Shown one piece after another: positions 52,858 to 61,184 of a stretch of 64,000 bases of DNA. Below the pieces are notes generated by a model. It made no database searches. It was not told the origin of the DNA and saw nothing but the letters and a program-made list of their open reading frames with translations. This stretch comes from Patulibacter minatonensis DSM 18081 (GTDB taxonomy: Bacteria > Actinomycetota > Thermoleophilia > Solirubrobacterales > Solirubrobacteraceae): positions 730,935-794,934 of the forward strand of contig NZ_KI912613.1 in NCBI RefSeq assembly GCF_000519325.1, in the 5' to 3' direction. The position numbers were made by a program, and so were the translations under genes. Position 1 is the stretch's first letter, and every line of letters starts with the position of its first letter.

Positions 52858-53901
52858 GTGTCCCGGTCCCGCACCATCGCCCTGGGGTCCGTCGTCGCCG
52901 CGGCCCTGCTCGTCCTCGCCGTGCTGTGGTGGCAGGCCGACCGGGCCTCCGGCAGGATCGCCGACGGCGTGTCCGTCGCCGGGGTCGACGTCGGCGGCCT
53001 GACGCGGTCGGAGGCCCTCGCCAAGGTGCAGGAGCAGGCCGCGCGGCCGCTCAACCGCTCCGCGCGGCTGACGATCGGCGGGGAGACCCACGTTCTGACG
53101 GCGAAGCGCGCCGGGGTCCGTGCGGACTTCGCCGGGGCGGTCGACCGCGCGACCGAGGCCGGGTCCGGCGGCTCGTTCCTCTCCCGCGGCTGGCGCGAGC
53201 TCACCGGCGGCGAGGTCGTCGAGGCCCTCGACGTGCCGGTCCGCGTCGACGAGACCGCCGTGAAGCGCTTCGTCGCCACCGTCGCCGACGACGTCAGGAA
53301 AGCGCCCGTCGAGGCGTCGATCGACATCGCCGTCACGCGCGTCAGCGTCAAGGACGGGAAGAACGGCAGCCGCCTGCGCGACCGCTCCGGTCTGCAGCGG
53401 CAGCTGGTCACCGTCCTCCGCGACGGCTCGTCCGAGCGCACCGTCCGCGCCCGGACGATCAGCGTGAAGCCGAAGAAGACCGCGAAACAGGTCATGGCGG
53501 CCCAGCCGACGGTCGTCACGGTCGCGCACGACGAGCGGCGCGTCCGGGTCTTCGACGAGGGCAAGCAGGTCGCGACCTACCGCGTGGCGGTCGGCAGCGC
53601 CCAGTACCCGACGCCCTACGGCCGCTTCCAGGTCCAGACGATGCAGAAGAACCCCGTCTGGAACGTGCCGAACTCGTCCTGGGCCGGCAGCCTCGCCGGG
53701 CAGACGATCCCGGGCGGCGATCCGCGCAACCCGCTGAAGGAGCGCTGGATCGGGTTCTCCGGATCGGTCGGGTTCCACGGCACGTCCGAGGCCGGGTCGC
53801 TCGGGTCCGCCGCCTCGCACGGCTGCGTCCGGATGGACCCGACCGACGTGAAGGCCCTCTTCGAGCAGGTCGAGGTCGGGACCCCGGTGCTCGTGGGCTG
53901 A
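52858..53901 (+). CDS. L,D-transpeptidase (YkuD) with putative peptidoglycan-binding domain
   Basis: The protein has 347 residues from GTG at 52858. A signal anchor (about 5-25, IALGSVVAAALLVLAVLWW) precedes a region like the YoaR/PG-binding-4 domain (about 35-200; GVSVAGVDVGGLTRSEALAK). The YkuD catalytic domain (about 215-345) has the active-site signature VGFHGTSEAG...ASHGCVRM with the nucleophile Cys. The enzyme forms 3-3 cross-links in peptidoglycan in the cell wall space. A hairpin terminator follows. Confidence 0.9.
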   Translation: MSRSRTIALGSVVAAALLVLAVLWWQADRASGRIADGVSVAGVDVGGLTRSEALAKVQEQAARPLNRSARLTIGGETHVLTAKRAGVRADFAGAVDRATEAGSGGSFLSRGWRELTGGEVVEALDVPVRVDETAVKRFVATVADDVRKAPVEASIDIAVTRVSVKDGKNGSRLRDRSGLQRQLVTVLRDGSSERTVRARTISVKPKKTAKQVMAAQPTVVTVAHDERRVRVFDEGKQVATYRVAVGSAQYPTPYGRFQVQTMQKNPVWNVPNSSWAGSLAGQTIPGGDPRNPLKERWIGFSGSVGFHGTSEAGSLGSAASHGCVRMDPTDVKALFEQVEVGTPVLVG

Positions 53902-53905
53902 CGGG

Positions 53906-53936
53906 CGAGGGCCCGCCGCGGTGCGCCGGGCCCTCG
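53906..53936 (+). terminator. Hairpin after the L,D-transpeptidase gene
   Basis: CGAGGGCCC (53906-53914) and GGGCCCTCG (53928-53936) form a perfect 9-base stem with a 13-base loop, 5 bases after the stop codon. No T-run follows. Confidence 0.6.
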
Positions 53937-54133
53937 GGCGCCGGACGCCGTCGGGCGCTCCACGACGACCGCGCGGTGCTGCGGCGTGCGCGGAACGCGA
54001 CGCGTGACGAGCGGCTACGCGCCAACACTGTCGCATCCACCAAATTCCCGTCGACGAGGCCTTCGGCGATACCGCTCGCGCTTCTACGATCGCGTCATCC
54101 GCCGCGGAACCCCGCGGACGGCCGGACCCGCCG

Positions 54134-54391
54134 ATGCGCTCCGCTCCGACCACCACCACCGAGCCACCGGCCGCCGAGACGCCCGAGCGGCTGTCGCTGC
54201 TCGCCGAGCTCCGCGTGCTCGACGCCGGTCTGCGGGAGTCCCGCGTGGACTGGCGCAGCGAGCTCCGCGAGGGGCTGCGCTGCGCGTTCGGCCTGCGCCG
54301 GACGGTCCGGCGGGACGCACCGGTCGACGCGGTCCAGCCCCGCCCGGCGGTCGCGCCGACCTACGCCAAGCCCCGCACCGCCGCCCGGTAG
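54134..54391 (+). CDS. Small hypothetical protein (85 residues)
   Basis: The ATG at 54134 leads a frame with almost all third positions G or C. It encodes a Thr/Pro/Glu-rich start (MRSAPTTTTEPPAAETPERL), an amphipathic helix (LSLLAELRVLDAGLRES) and a basic segment (CAFGLRRTVRRD). No membrane helix. TACGAT at 54085-54090 could be a -10 box. The last 31 bases overlap the 3' end of the convergent AraC-type gene. No family recognised; coding potential is the main evidence. Confidence 0.5.
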   Translation: MRSAPTTTTEPPAAETPERLSLLAELRVLDAGLRESRVDWRSELREGLRCAFGLRRTVRRDAPVDAVQPRPAVAPTYAKPRTAAR

Positions 54392-55260
54392 GCGACCGGC
54401 GAGCGGCCCTCGTGCCGCTTGAACGCGCGCGAGAAGTAGAGCGGGTCGTCGTAGCCGCAGCGGTGGGAGACCTGCCCGACGGCGAGGTCGGTGAACCGCA
54501 GGAGCCGGGTGGCCTCGAGCATCACGCGGTCGAGGACGAGCTCCTTCGTCGTCCGGCCGGTGGCCGTCTGGAGCGCCCGGGCCAGTGCCGCGGGCGGGAC
54601 GGCGAGCGCGTCCGCGTAGTGCGCCGCGTCGTGGTGCCGGACGAAGTCGCGCTCCAACAGCCGCGAGAACCGCGCGTGCAGGCGCTGCTCGGACGCGCCC
54701 TCCCGCGGCGACCCGTCGTCGTGCCAGCGGTCGATCCACAGCAGCAGCGCGCAGAGCAGGTGGCGCTGGAGGTCCGCGGAGCGCTCGTCGGGCGGCCGGC
54801 GGGCCTCGTCGTCCAGCGCGCGCACCAGGGCCTCGAGCCCCGCCACCCGCGACGGCGGGACGGCGACGGTGGGGGTCGTGCCTCCGACCACGAGCCACCC
54901 CGGGACGGCACGCGCACCGAGCGGCGCCTCCCCGGCGTCCTCGAAGAGCGCGGCCTCGGAGAAGTCGACGACCGCCCCGTCGATGCCGCGCGCCTCGTCG
55001 AAGCGGTGCACCTGGCCGCGGCCGATCACGGTGATCGTGCCCGCCCCCGCGTCGACCCGCTCCCCGTCGACGGAGTGCCGCCCCGAGCCCGACCGGACCC
55101 AGATCAGCTCGTGGTAGTCGTGGCGGTGCGGCGCGACCCGGTCCTCGACCGTCATCACCGTGTCCTCGAGCCACCGGACCTCGACGGGCGCGCGGGCGCG
55201 ACGGAGCGGGCCGGCGAGCTGCGGCGCCCCGTCCCGGGCGTCGTCCGCGGGAATGTCCAT
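54361..55260 (-). CDS. AraC family transcriptional regulator
   Basis: The protein has about 299 residues from ATG at 55260 (GGAAGG 10 bases before it; an ATG at 55281 adds seven residues). The N-terminal cupin sensor (about 20-110; HRHDYHELIWVRSGSGRHSV, ITVIGRGQVHRFDEA) is followed by the AraC double HTH (about 195-295; ALARALQTATGRTTKELVLD, VGQVSHRCGYDDPLYFSRAF, RHEGRSPVAYR). It diverges from the VOC dioxygenase-like gene with under 60 bases between them, which it probably regulates. Confidence 0.88.
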   Translation of the reverse strand: MDIPADDARDGAPQLAGPLRRARAPVEVRWLEDTVMTVEDRVAPHRHDYHELIWVRSGSGRHSVDGERVDAGAGTITVIGRGQVHRFDEARGIDGAVVDFSEAALFEDAGEAPLGARAVPGWLVVGGTTPTVAVPPSRVAGLEALVRALDDEARRPPDERSADLQRHLLCALLLWIDRWHDDGSPREGASEQRLHARFSRLLERDFVRHHDAAHYADALAVPPAALARALQTATGRTTKELVLDRVMLEATRLLRFTDLAVGQVSHRCGYDDPLYFSRAFKRHEGRSPVAYRAAVRGLA

Positions 55261-55315
55261 GTCCTCGCGGCCTTCCGCCATGGGAAGAACGGTACGCGGA
55301 GCGCACCATGGACCC

Positions 55316-56212
55316 ATGAGCACCACCACCGACCCCGCCGCCACCGCCGCGCACGCGTCCCTGCCCGCCGCGACCCGCCTGGGCACCGTCCACCTCACCG
55401 TCCGCGACCTCGAGCGGTCCGTCGACTTCTACCGCGAGGCGATCGGCCTGGCCGAGCTGCGCCGCGAGGACCGTACCGCCTGGGTCGGGGCCGGCGACCG
55501 CGCGATGCTCGCCCTCCACGAGGACCCGTCCGCCGCCGACCCGGGCCGCACCGCGGGCCTCTACCACGTCGCCCTGAACACGCTCGACCGCCTCGAGCTC
55601 GCCCGCCTGACCCGCCGACTGGCCGAGACGCGCACCCCGATCCAGGGCGCCTCGGACCACGGCACGCACGAGGCGATCTACCTGCCCGACCCCGACGGCA
55701 ACGGCCTGGAGCTCGCCGCCGACCGCGAGCGCGAGGTCTGGCCCGACCTCACGAAGGTCGAGGAGATCCGCCCCCGTCCGCTCGACCTCGACGCGCTGCT
55801 GCAGCTCACCGCCGGCGAGTCCCTCGTCGAGCTGACCGCCCCCGGCGCGCGCGTCGGCCACCTCCACCTGCACCTCGGCGACCTCGACCGCGGGCTCGCC
55901 TTCCACCGCGACCTCCTCGGCTTCGACCTGCAGACCCTGATCCCCGGCCAGGCGGCGTTCGTCTCCGCCGGCGGCTACCACCACCACCTGGCCTTCAACC
56001 TCTGGAAGGGCGCCGGCGTCCCGCCCCAGCCGGAGGGCCGCGTCGGGCTGCGCCACTGGACCGTCGTGGTGCCGACCGCCGACGACGTCGCCGAGGTCTG
56101 CGGCCGCCTCGTCGCCGCGGGCGCCCCGACGTCCGACGTCGAGGGCGGCTTCCGCGCCCAAGACCCGGGCGCGCTCGCCGTGCACGTGGTGGCGGAGGGC
56201 GGGGACCGCTGA
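55316..56212 (+). CDS. Two-domain VOC/glyoxalase protein, extradiol-dioxygenase-like
   Basis: The protein has 298 residues with two VOC folds. The first has LGTVHLTVRDLERSVDFYRE, GLYHVALNT and IYLPDPDGNGLEL, with metal ligands His, His and Glu. The second has GHLHLHLGDLDRGLAFHRDL and GGYHHHLAFNLW. This arrangement fits CatE-like catechol 2,3-dioxygenase or glyoxalase-type enzymes. Substrate unknown; the divergent AraC regulator probably senses it. Confidence 0.86.
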   Translation: MSTTTDPAATAAHASLPAATRLGTVHLTVRDLERSVDFYREAIGLAELRREDRTAWVGAGDRAMLALHEDPSAADPGRTAGLYHVALNTLDRLELARLTRRLAETRTPIQGASDHGTHEAIYLPDPDGNGLELAADREREVWPDLTKVEEIRPRPLDLDALLQLTAGESLVELTAPGARVGHLHLHLGDLDRGLAFHRDLLGFDLQTLIPGQAAFVSAGGYHHHLAFNLWKGAGVPPQPEGRVGLRHWTVVVPTADDVAEVCGRLVAAGAPTSDVEGGFRAQDPGALAVHVVAEGGDR

Positions 56213-56222
56213 GGGCGAGGGC

Positions 56223-57131
56223 CTAGACCGCGTCGGCGTCCCGCCCGATCCGCTCGGCCGTGGCGATGAACGCCCGCGCGACGGCGCTCACGGGCCGGTC
56301 GACCGGAGCGACGAGGCGGACGAGGAAGCGCGGGGCCTCCGGGACGATCGGGACGAACACCACCCCGGCGTCGTCGGCCACCGTCCGCGGGACGATCGCG
56401 ACCGCGAGCCCGTGGCGGACGAAGTCGACGACCGTGCCCATGTCGTTGATCTCGTGCCGGACCCGCCGCGTCGTGCCGGCGGCGGCGAAGGCGCGGTCCA
56501 CGATCACCCGGATGCTCCACGTCGGCGGGAGGTCGGCGAAGGCCTCGTCGCGGAGGTCTGCGAGCGTCACTGCGGGGCGGGCCGCCAGCGGGTGCCCCGG
56601 CGCGCAGGCCAGCGCCATCCCGCCGTCCACGAGCGGGACGCTGCGCAGCCCCACGAGGTCCCGGTCGGGCATCCCGACCATCGCCAGGTCGAGCGCCCCG
56701 GAGCGGACCGCGGCGGCCTGCGTGACGCTGCCGTCCTGCCGGACCTCGACCTCCACCGCCGGGTGCTCGGCGCGGAAGGCCGACAGCAGCGTCCCCGCGC
56801 TGCGCCCCTCGGGGACGGCGGAGGCCTGCATGATCCCCAGCCGCAGCGTTCCGCGGAGTCCGCCGTGGACCTCGTCGACCGCGTGGCCGACGGCGTCGGC
56901 GGCGGCGAGCGCGGTCCGGACGTCGGGCAGGAGCGTCCGCCCCTCGACGCTCAGCTCGACGCGGTGCGTGGTGCGGTGGAAGAGCGTGACGCCCCACTCC
57001 CGCTCGAGCGCCCGGATCGTCGCCGACACCGCGGACTGGACGACCTGCAGCCGGTCGGCGGCGCGGGAGAAGCTGCGCTCCTCGGCCACGGCCACGAACG
57101 TCCTGAGGTGCCGGAGATCCACGCCAGGCAT
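56223..57131 (-). CDS. LysR family transcriptional regulator
   Basis: The protein has 302 residues. The N-terminal winged HTH reads VDLRHLRTFVAVAEERSFSR, AADRLQVVQSAVSATIRALE. The C-terminal half is the periplasmic-binding-like effector domain. It diverges from the MFS transporter gene 75 bases away. LysR proteins typically regulate the divergent gene, so control of the exporter is likely. It is convergent with the VOC gene. Confidence 0.92.
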   Translation of the reverse strand: MPGVDLRHLRTFVAVAEERSFSRAADRLQVVQSAVSATIRALEREWGVTLFHRTTHRVELSVEGRTLLPDVRTALAAADAVGHAVDEVHGGLRGTLRLGIMQASAVPEGRSAGTLLSAFRAEHPAVEVEVRQDGSVTQAAAVRSGALDLAMVGMPDRDLVGLRSVPLVDGGMALACAPGHPLAARPAVTLADLRDEAFADLPPTWSIRVIVDRAFAAAGTTRRVRHEINDMGTVVDFVRHGLAVAIVPRTVADDAGVVFVPIVPEAPRFLVRLVAPVDRPVSAVARAFIATAERIGRDADAV

Positions 57132-57206
57132 GGTAATCGTCGGATGTGATCACGGAGAGCTCTGATCGGCGTTGCCCGCGATCACCGAGCGGCGGACCAT
57201 GGATGC

Positions 57207-58511
57207 ATGTCCAGCTCCTCGACCGCCGTGCCCGCGTCCCGCGCACCCGGCGACCCCACGCCCTCCGACCTGGGCGCCCGCCGGCGCCGTCACCACGGCC
57301 TCGCCTTCTGGTCGGTCGCCTTCGCGTTCCTCGTCGTGATGGCGTTCTCCACCGCGCCGAGCCCGCTCTACGGCCTCTACCAGGAGCGCGACGGCTTCTC
57401 CTCGTTCGTCGTCACCCTCGTCTACGCCGGCTACGCGGTCGGCGTCGTCGGCGCGCTCGTGTTCGCGGGGCACCTCTCCGACTGGCACGGGCGGCGGCGT
57501 GTGATGCTGCCCGCGATCGCGGTCTCCGTCCTGAGCGCGATCGTCTTCCTGCTGTGGCGCGACGTGCCCGGGCTGGTCGTCGCGCGGATCCTGAACGGCA
57601 TCTCCGTCGGGGTCGTCGCCGCGACCGCCACCGCGTACCTCGCGGAGCTCCACGCCGTCAGCCGACCGGACGCCGGGCCGCGGCACTCGCAACTCGTCGC
57701 GACGGCCGTGAACCTCGGGGGACTGGCCCTCGGTCCGATCGTCTCCGGCGTGCTCGCCCAGTGGACCGACCGGCCGCTGTCCCTGCCCTACCTCGTCTTC
57801 CTGGTCGTCCTGGTCGCCGCGATCGCCGTGGTCGCCCTGGCGCCGGAGACCCGGGACCGCCTCGACCCGCTGCCGTCGTACCGCCCGCAGCGCATCTCGG
57901 TGCCCGCGGAGTCGCGCTCCGCGTTCTCGGCCGCGGCGCTCGGCGCGTTCCTCGCGTTCGGGGTGCTCGGCCTCTTCACCGGGCTCGCGAGCGTCTTCCT
58001 CGTCGGCACGCTCCACCATCCGTCGCACGCACTGGCCGGCCTGACCCTCGCGCTCATGTTCGGCGGCGGGGTCGTCGCGCAGACCCTGACCAGCTCGTGG
58101 GCCCTGCCGCGCGTCCTCGCCGCGGGGACGGCGTCGATGCTCCTCGGCCTGACGCTCGTGGTCGTGGCGGTCTGGCTCGACACCCCGAGCCTGGCCCTCT
58201 TCCTGGCCGGGGGCGCGTTCAGCGGCGCCGGCGCCGGCGCGGTGTTCAAGGGGACCGTCGGCACCGTGGCCGCGATCGCGCCGCCCGAGACCCGCGCCGA
58301 GGCGCTCGCCGGGCTCTTCCTCGCCGGCTACCTGGGGTTGTCCGTCCCGGTCGTCGGTGCCGGCGTCGCCCTGCAGTACGCGAGCCCGAGGGCGACGCTC
58401 ACGGGCTTCGCGCTCCTCGTCGGCGGCGCGATCCTGCTGGCCGCGCCGCGACTGGTGCGCGGCCCGCGCGTGCCGACGCCGACCGGCCGGCCCGCGGGCT
58501 CCCCGGCCTGA
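57207..58511 (+). CDS. MFS transporter
   Basis: The protein has 434 residues with about twelve hydrophobic helices. The MFS loop motif occurs as GHLSDWHGRRRVMLPA between helices 2 and 3, and MVFSTAPSPL-like sequence (AFSTAPSPLYGLYQERDG) near the start. It resembles drug/sugar exporter-type MFS proteins. Under probable LysR control. Its 3' end faces a 616-base gap with tandem repeats. Confidence 0.9.
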   Translation: MSSSSTAVPASRAPGDPTPSDLGARRRRHHGLAFWSVAFAFLVVMAFSTAPSPLYGLYQERDGFSSFVVTLVYAGYAVGVVGALVFAGHLSDWHGRRRVMLPAIAVSVLSAIVFLLWRDVPGLVVARILNGISVGVVAATATAYLAELHAVSRPDAGPRHSQLVATAVNLGGLALGPIVSGVLAQWTDRPLSLPYLVFLVVLVAAIAVVALAPETRDRLDPLPSYRPQRISVPAESRSAFSAAALGAFLAFGVLGLFTGLASVFLVGTLHHPSHALAGLTLALMFGGGVVAQTLTSSWALPRVLAAGTASMLLGLTLVVVAVWLDTPSLALFLAGGAFSGAGAGAVFKGTVGTVAAIAPPETRAEALAGLFLAGYLGLSVPVVGAGVALQYASPRATLTGFALLVGGAILLAAPRLVRGPRVPTPTGRPAGSPA

Positions 58512-58572
58512 CGCCGCGACGGGTCGCGGTCGGAGCGGCGGCCGCCGGGACCGGTCGGCGGCCGTCGCGGAC

Positions 58573-58615
58573 GTGGTCGCGAAACGAACGCCCCGAGAGG
58601 CCGAAGGCCGACCAC
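58573..58615. repeat. Single palindromic unit related to array A, inverted
   Basis: GTGGTCGCGAAACG...GGCCGACCAC, read on the other strand, matches array A (GTGGTCGGCCTTCGGCC at one end and TCGCGACCAC at the other, same 43-base length). The middle is diverged. It shows that the array A element is a dispersed family, here 19 kb away. Confidence 0.75.
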
Positions 58616-58650
58616 CCCGCGGGCAGCCGTGCCAGCGGGCCAGGGGGGCC

Positions 58651-59062
58651 GGCGTTCCTCGTCGGGTTGTGTACCGCAAAGGTTCCGAACCCGACGCGGA
58701 GCGTGGGCGGCCGGCGGGCGGGCGTTCCGCGTCGAGTTGTGTACCGCAGAGGTTCCAAACCCGACGCAAAGCGTGGGCCGCCGGCGGGCCGACGTTCCTC
58801 GTCGGGTTGTGTACCGCAGAGGTTCCGAACCCGACGCGGAGCGTGGGCGGCCGGCGGGCGGGCGTTCAGCGTCGAGTTGTGTACCGCAGAGGTTCCAAAC
58901 CCGACGCGAAGCGTGGGCCGCCGGCGGGCCGACGTTCCTCGTCGGGTTGTGTACCGCGAGAGGTTCCAAACCGACGCGGAGCGTGGGCGGCCGGCGGGCG
59001 GCGTTCCGCGTCGAGTTGTGTACCGCAGAGGTTCCGAAGTCGATGCGAGGCGGGGGCGGCCC
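58651..59062. repeat. Tandem palindromic repeat array D, 6 x 70 bases
   Basis: GTTGTGTACCGC recurs at 58666, 58736, 58806, 58876, 58946 and 59015 (period 70, last 69). Each unit has arms CGTCGGGTT...AACCCGACG (alternate units CGTCGAGTT) around about 19 bases. Two unit types alternate, so a 140-base dimer is present three times. It fills the gap between the convergent MFS and NAD-kinase-like genes; no gene is seen there. Confidence 0.93.
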
Positions 59063-59127
59063 GCCCGCCCCCGCCGCCCGGCCCCGACTGCCGGCCGCTC
59101 TCCGCCCCCGCCCGCCGACCGCCCCCG

Positions 59128-60015
59128 TCAGACCAGCACCCGCAGCCGCCGGTCCGCCACGCCGATCGTCACGCGCTGCCCCCAGTCGAGCGGGACGTGG
59201 TCGGCTTCGATGCCGTCGCCGAAGAGGACGCCGCCGTCGCCGTTCTCGCTGACGACCTCGAGCGTGTCGCCCGCCGCGAGCGCGCCCGCGGTCAGCGTCG
59301 TCGCGGTCCGCGGACCGGGCCAGGCCTCGCGCACGAACCACGCGAGCGCCGGGTCGGCCGGTCCGGGGAGCGCCAGCGGCTCGGGACGTGCGCGGTTGAT
59401 GCTTGCGGCCCAGCCGGTGGCGCCGGTCCCGGTCGTGACGATCAGGCCCGACGAGCTCTGGTGCTCCCGGCGACCGTCGGCGGCGAGCTCGTACCGCGCC
59501 GACTGGTGGCTGCGGTGCCCGAGGAACAGCTCGTTCAGCGCCGTGAGCGTCCGCCCGTCGTCGAGGGTCGCGGCGACCATGGTGCGTTCGCGGACCACCG
59601 TGCGCTCCGCGGCGACGTCGGCGCAGAGGTCCGCGGTCGCCGCCGGCGCGTGCGTGACCAGGACACCCGGGTTGAAGCCCGGGTCGGGATCCAGTCCGGC
59701 GAGCGGCTGGCCGTCCAGGTACTTCGCGACGTTGGCGACCAGGCCGTCGGGGCCGAGCACGAGGACGAGGTCGTCCTGCTCGAAGAGGAAGCGATCGAGC
59801 TCGTCGCGCCGGACCGTCGCCGTCCGCCACTCCGACGGCACCGCGCGCAGCACGGTCGCGCGGGCCTCCTCGTGGCGCAGGTGCCGCTCCTCGGTCTCCG
59901 CCAGGTCGAGCCCGCGGGTGCGGAGGAAGAACCGCGCCTGCTCCCGCGTGCCGTGCCGTTGCAGCAGCTCCTGCAGCTCGGTGGGACGCTCGACGAGGAC
60001 GGCACGGCGCAGCAC
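59128..60015 (-). CDS. NAD-kinase-like protein
   Basis: The protein has 295 residues from a GTG. After a helical N-terminus (1-75), the fold resembles ATP-NAD kinases: VLVLGPDGLVANVAKYL stands where GGDG occurs, NELFLGHRS for the NE motif, and SGLIVTTGTGATGWAASI for the Gly-rich TPTGSTAY-like loop. GGDG is replaced by LGPDG, so activity may be altered. The gene follows the SPFH gene by 3 bases. Possible roles: phosphorylating NAD or a lipid/sugar substrate at a membrane microdomain. Confidence 0.72.
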   Translation of the reverse strand: MLRRAVLVERPTELQELLQRHGTREQARFFLRTRGLDLAETEERHLRHEEARATVLRAVPSEWRTATVRRDELDRFLFEQDDLVLVLGPDGLVANVAKYLDGQPLAGLDPDPGFNPGVLVTHAPAATADLCADVAAERTVVRERTMVAATLDDGRTLTALNELFLGHRSHQSARYELAADGRREHQSSSGLIVTTGTGATGWAASINRARPEPLALPGPADPALAWFVREAWPGPRTATTLTAGALAAGDTLEVVSENGDGGVLFGDGIEADHVPLDWGQRVTIGVADRRLRVLV

Positions 60016-60018
60016 GGC

Positions 60019-61041
60019 TCACCCCTCCGTCCGGCGGGTGGCGTCGCCCGCGGCGGCGAGGCCGCCCAGGAGGGGCTGGAGCAGGTCGGGCGTGATGGTC
60101 AGGTGCTCCACCTTGCCGATCTCGCCGGCCAGCTGCTGCAGCGCCAGGGCGAGCAGCACCTGCGGCCCGGCCTCCGCCTGGATGCGGGTGCGCTCGGTCT
60201 CGGCGCGGAGCTTCGCGGCCTCGACCGCGTCGATCGTCGCGGCGCGGCGATCGAGCTCGAGCCGTCCGCGCTCGTCGGCGGCCTGCGCCTCGACGAGCGC
60301 CGCGGCCGCCTCCTCCTCCGCGGTCTGCCGGCGGTTCTGGCCCTCCTGCCGGACGAGCTCCTCCTGCTGCCGGGCGAGCTCCACGCGGTTCTGCAGCTCG
60401 TTCTCCGCGATCGCGCGCTCGTTCTGGACGGCGAGCGCCCGGCGCTGGAACGTCGCGCCGTCGGCCTCCTGCTGGATCACCTCGCGGGCCGGGCGCTGCA
60501 GGGCCTGCTCGACCTCGGCGGTCGGCGCGACGTCGGCGACGCGGACGGCGACGACCTCGAGCCCGAGATCCCGCACGGCGGCCTCACCGGCCAGTCCGAT
60601 CCCGATCCGGTCGCGGATCGGCGCGACGCCGTCCTGGAGGATCCGCCGCAGGTCCATGCCGACGAGCTCGTCGGTGACGAACTGCTGGGCGAGCTGCGTG
60701 AGGAGCCCCGCGACCTGTTCCATCGGGTTCTCGTTCAGGCGGCCGGTCGCGAGGTCGAGCGTGAAGTCGATGCGCGCCGCGACGAGCGCCGGGTCCGTGA
60801 CGCGGTAGGTGATGGCGCCCTGGACCGTCAGCTCCTGGAAGTCGCGGCTGCGGGCCCGGAAGAGGAACGGCAGCTCGCGGTCGTCGACCGGGACCTCGGT
60901 GACCGTCGTGTTCGTCGTGCGGAACCAGAACGCGAGGCCGTTGCCGGCGCGGACCGGCTTCCCGCCGCGGAAGCGCTGCACGTGCACCGTGGGCTCGGCC
61001 CGGAGGTGCCGGAGGAGGGGGTACGTCTTGATCTCGGCCAT
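60019..61041 (-). CDS. SPFH/Band 7 domain protein
   Basis: The protein has 340 residues. The SPFH domain (about 15-200) includes VPVDDRELPFLFRARSRDFQ, QGAITYRVTDPALVAAR and QQFVTDELVGMDLRRILQDG. A long charged coiled-coil (about 200-310; LARQQEELVRQEGQNRRQTA) follows. There is no obvious membrane helix, unlike most stomatins. Such proteins form rings or scaffolds. Paired with the NAD-kinase-like gene and transcribed from a good sigma-70-type promoter. Confidence 0.87.
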   Translation of the reverse strand: MAEIKTYPLLRHLRAEPTVHVQRFRGGKPVRAGNGLAFWFRTTNTTVTEVPVDDRELPFLFRARSRDFQELTVQGAITYRVTDPALVAARIDFTLDLATGRLNENPMEQVAGLLTQLAQQFVTDELVGMDLRRILQDGVAPIRDRIGIGLAGEAAVRDLGLEVVAVRVADVAPTAEVEQALQRPAREVIQQEADGATFQRRALAVQNERAIAENELQNRVELARQQEELVRQEGQNRRQTAEEEAAAALVEAQAADERGRLELDRRAATIDAVEAAKLRAETERTRIQAEAGPQVLLALALQQLAGEIGKVEHLTITPDLLQPLLGGLAAAGDATRRTEG

Positions 61042-61078
61042 CTGCTCTTCTCGTTTCTTGTCGTATTGACTTTTTTAC

Positions 61079-61107
61079 AATCTAGAGCGCCGCCGGCGAG
61101 CCGTCAA
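61079..61107 (-). promoter_or_regulatory. Promoter of the SPFH/NAD-kinase-like operon
   Basis: Read on the minus strand, TTGACG (complement of 61102-61107) and TAGATT (complement of 61079-61084) are 17 bases apart, near consensus. The surrounding 61045-61135 stretch is unusually A/T-rich. It also holds the upstream region of the divergent Nudix-HTH gene. Confidence 0.65.
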
Positions 61108-61184
61108 GGCTTTTTGGTCATTTCGCCATAAACTTGCTCGGCGGCCTTCCGCGGCGGCCCCCGCTGCACTACGCTGGCCTCCGG

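Noticed and set aside
39142-59062. CRISPR arrays.
   Set aside because: Units are contiguous and near-identical over their whole 61 or 70 bases; there are no unique spacers and no cas genes.
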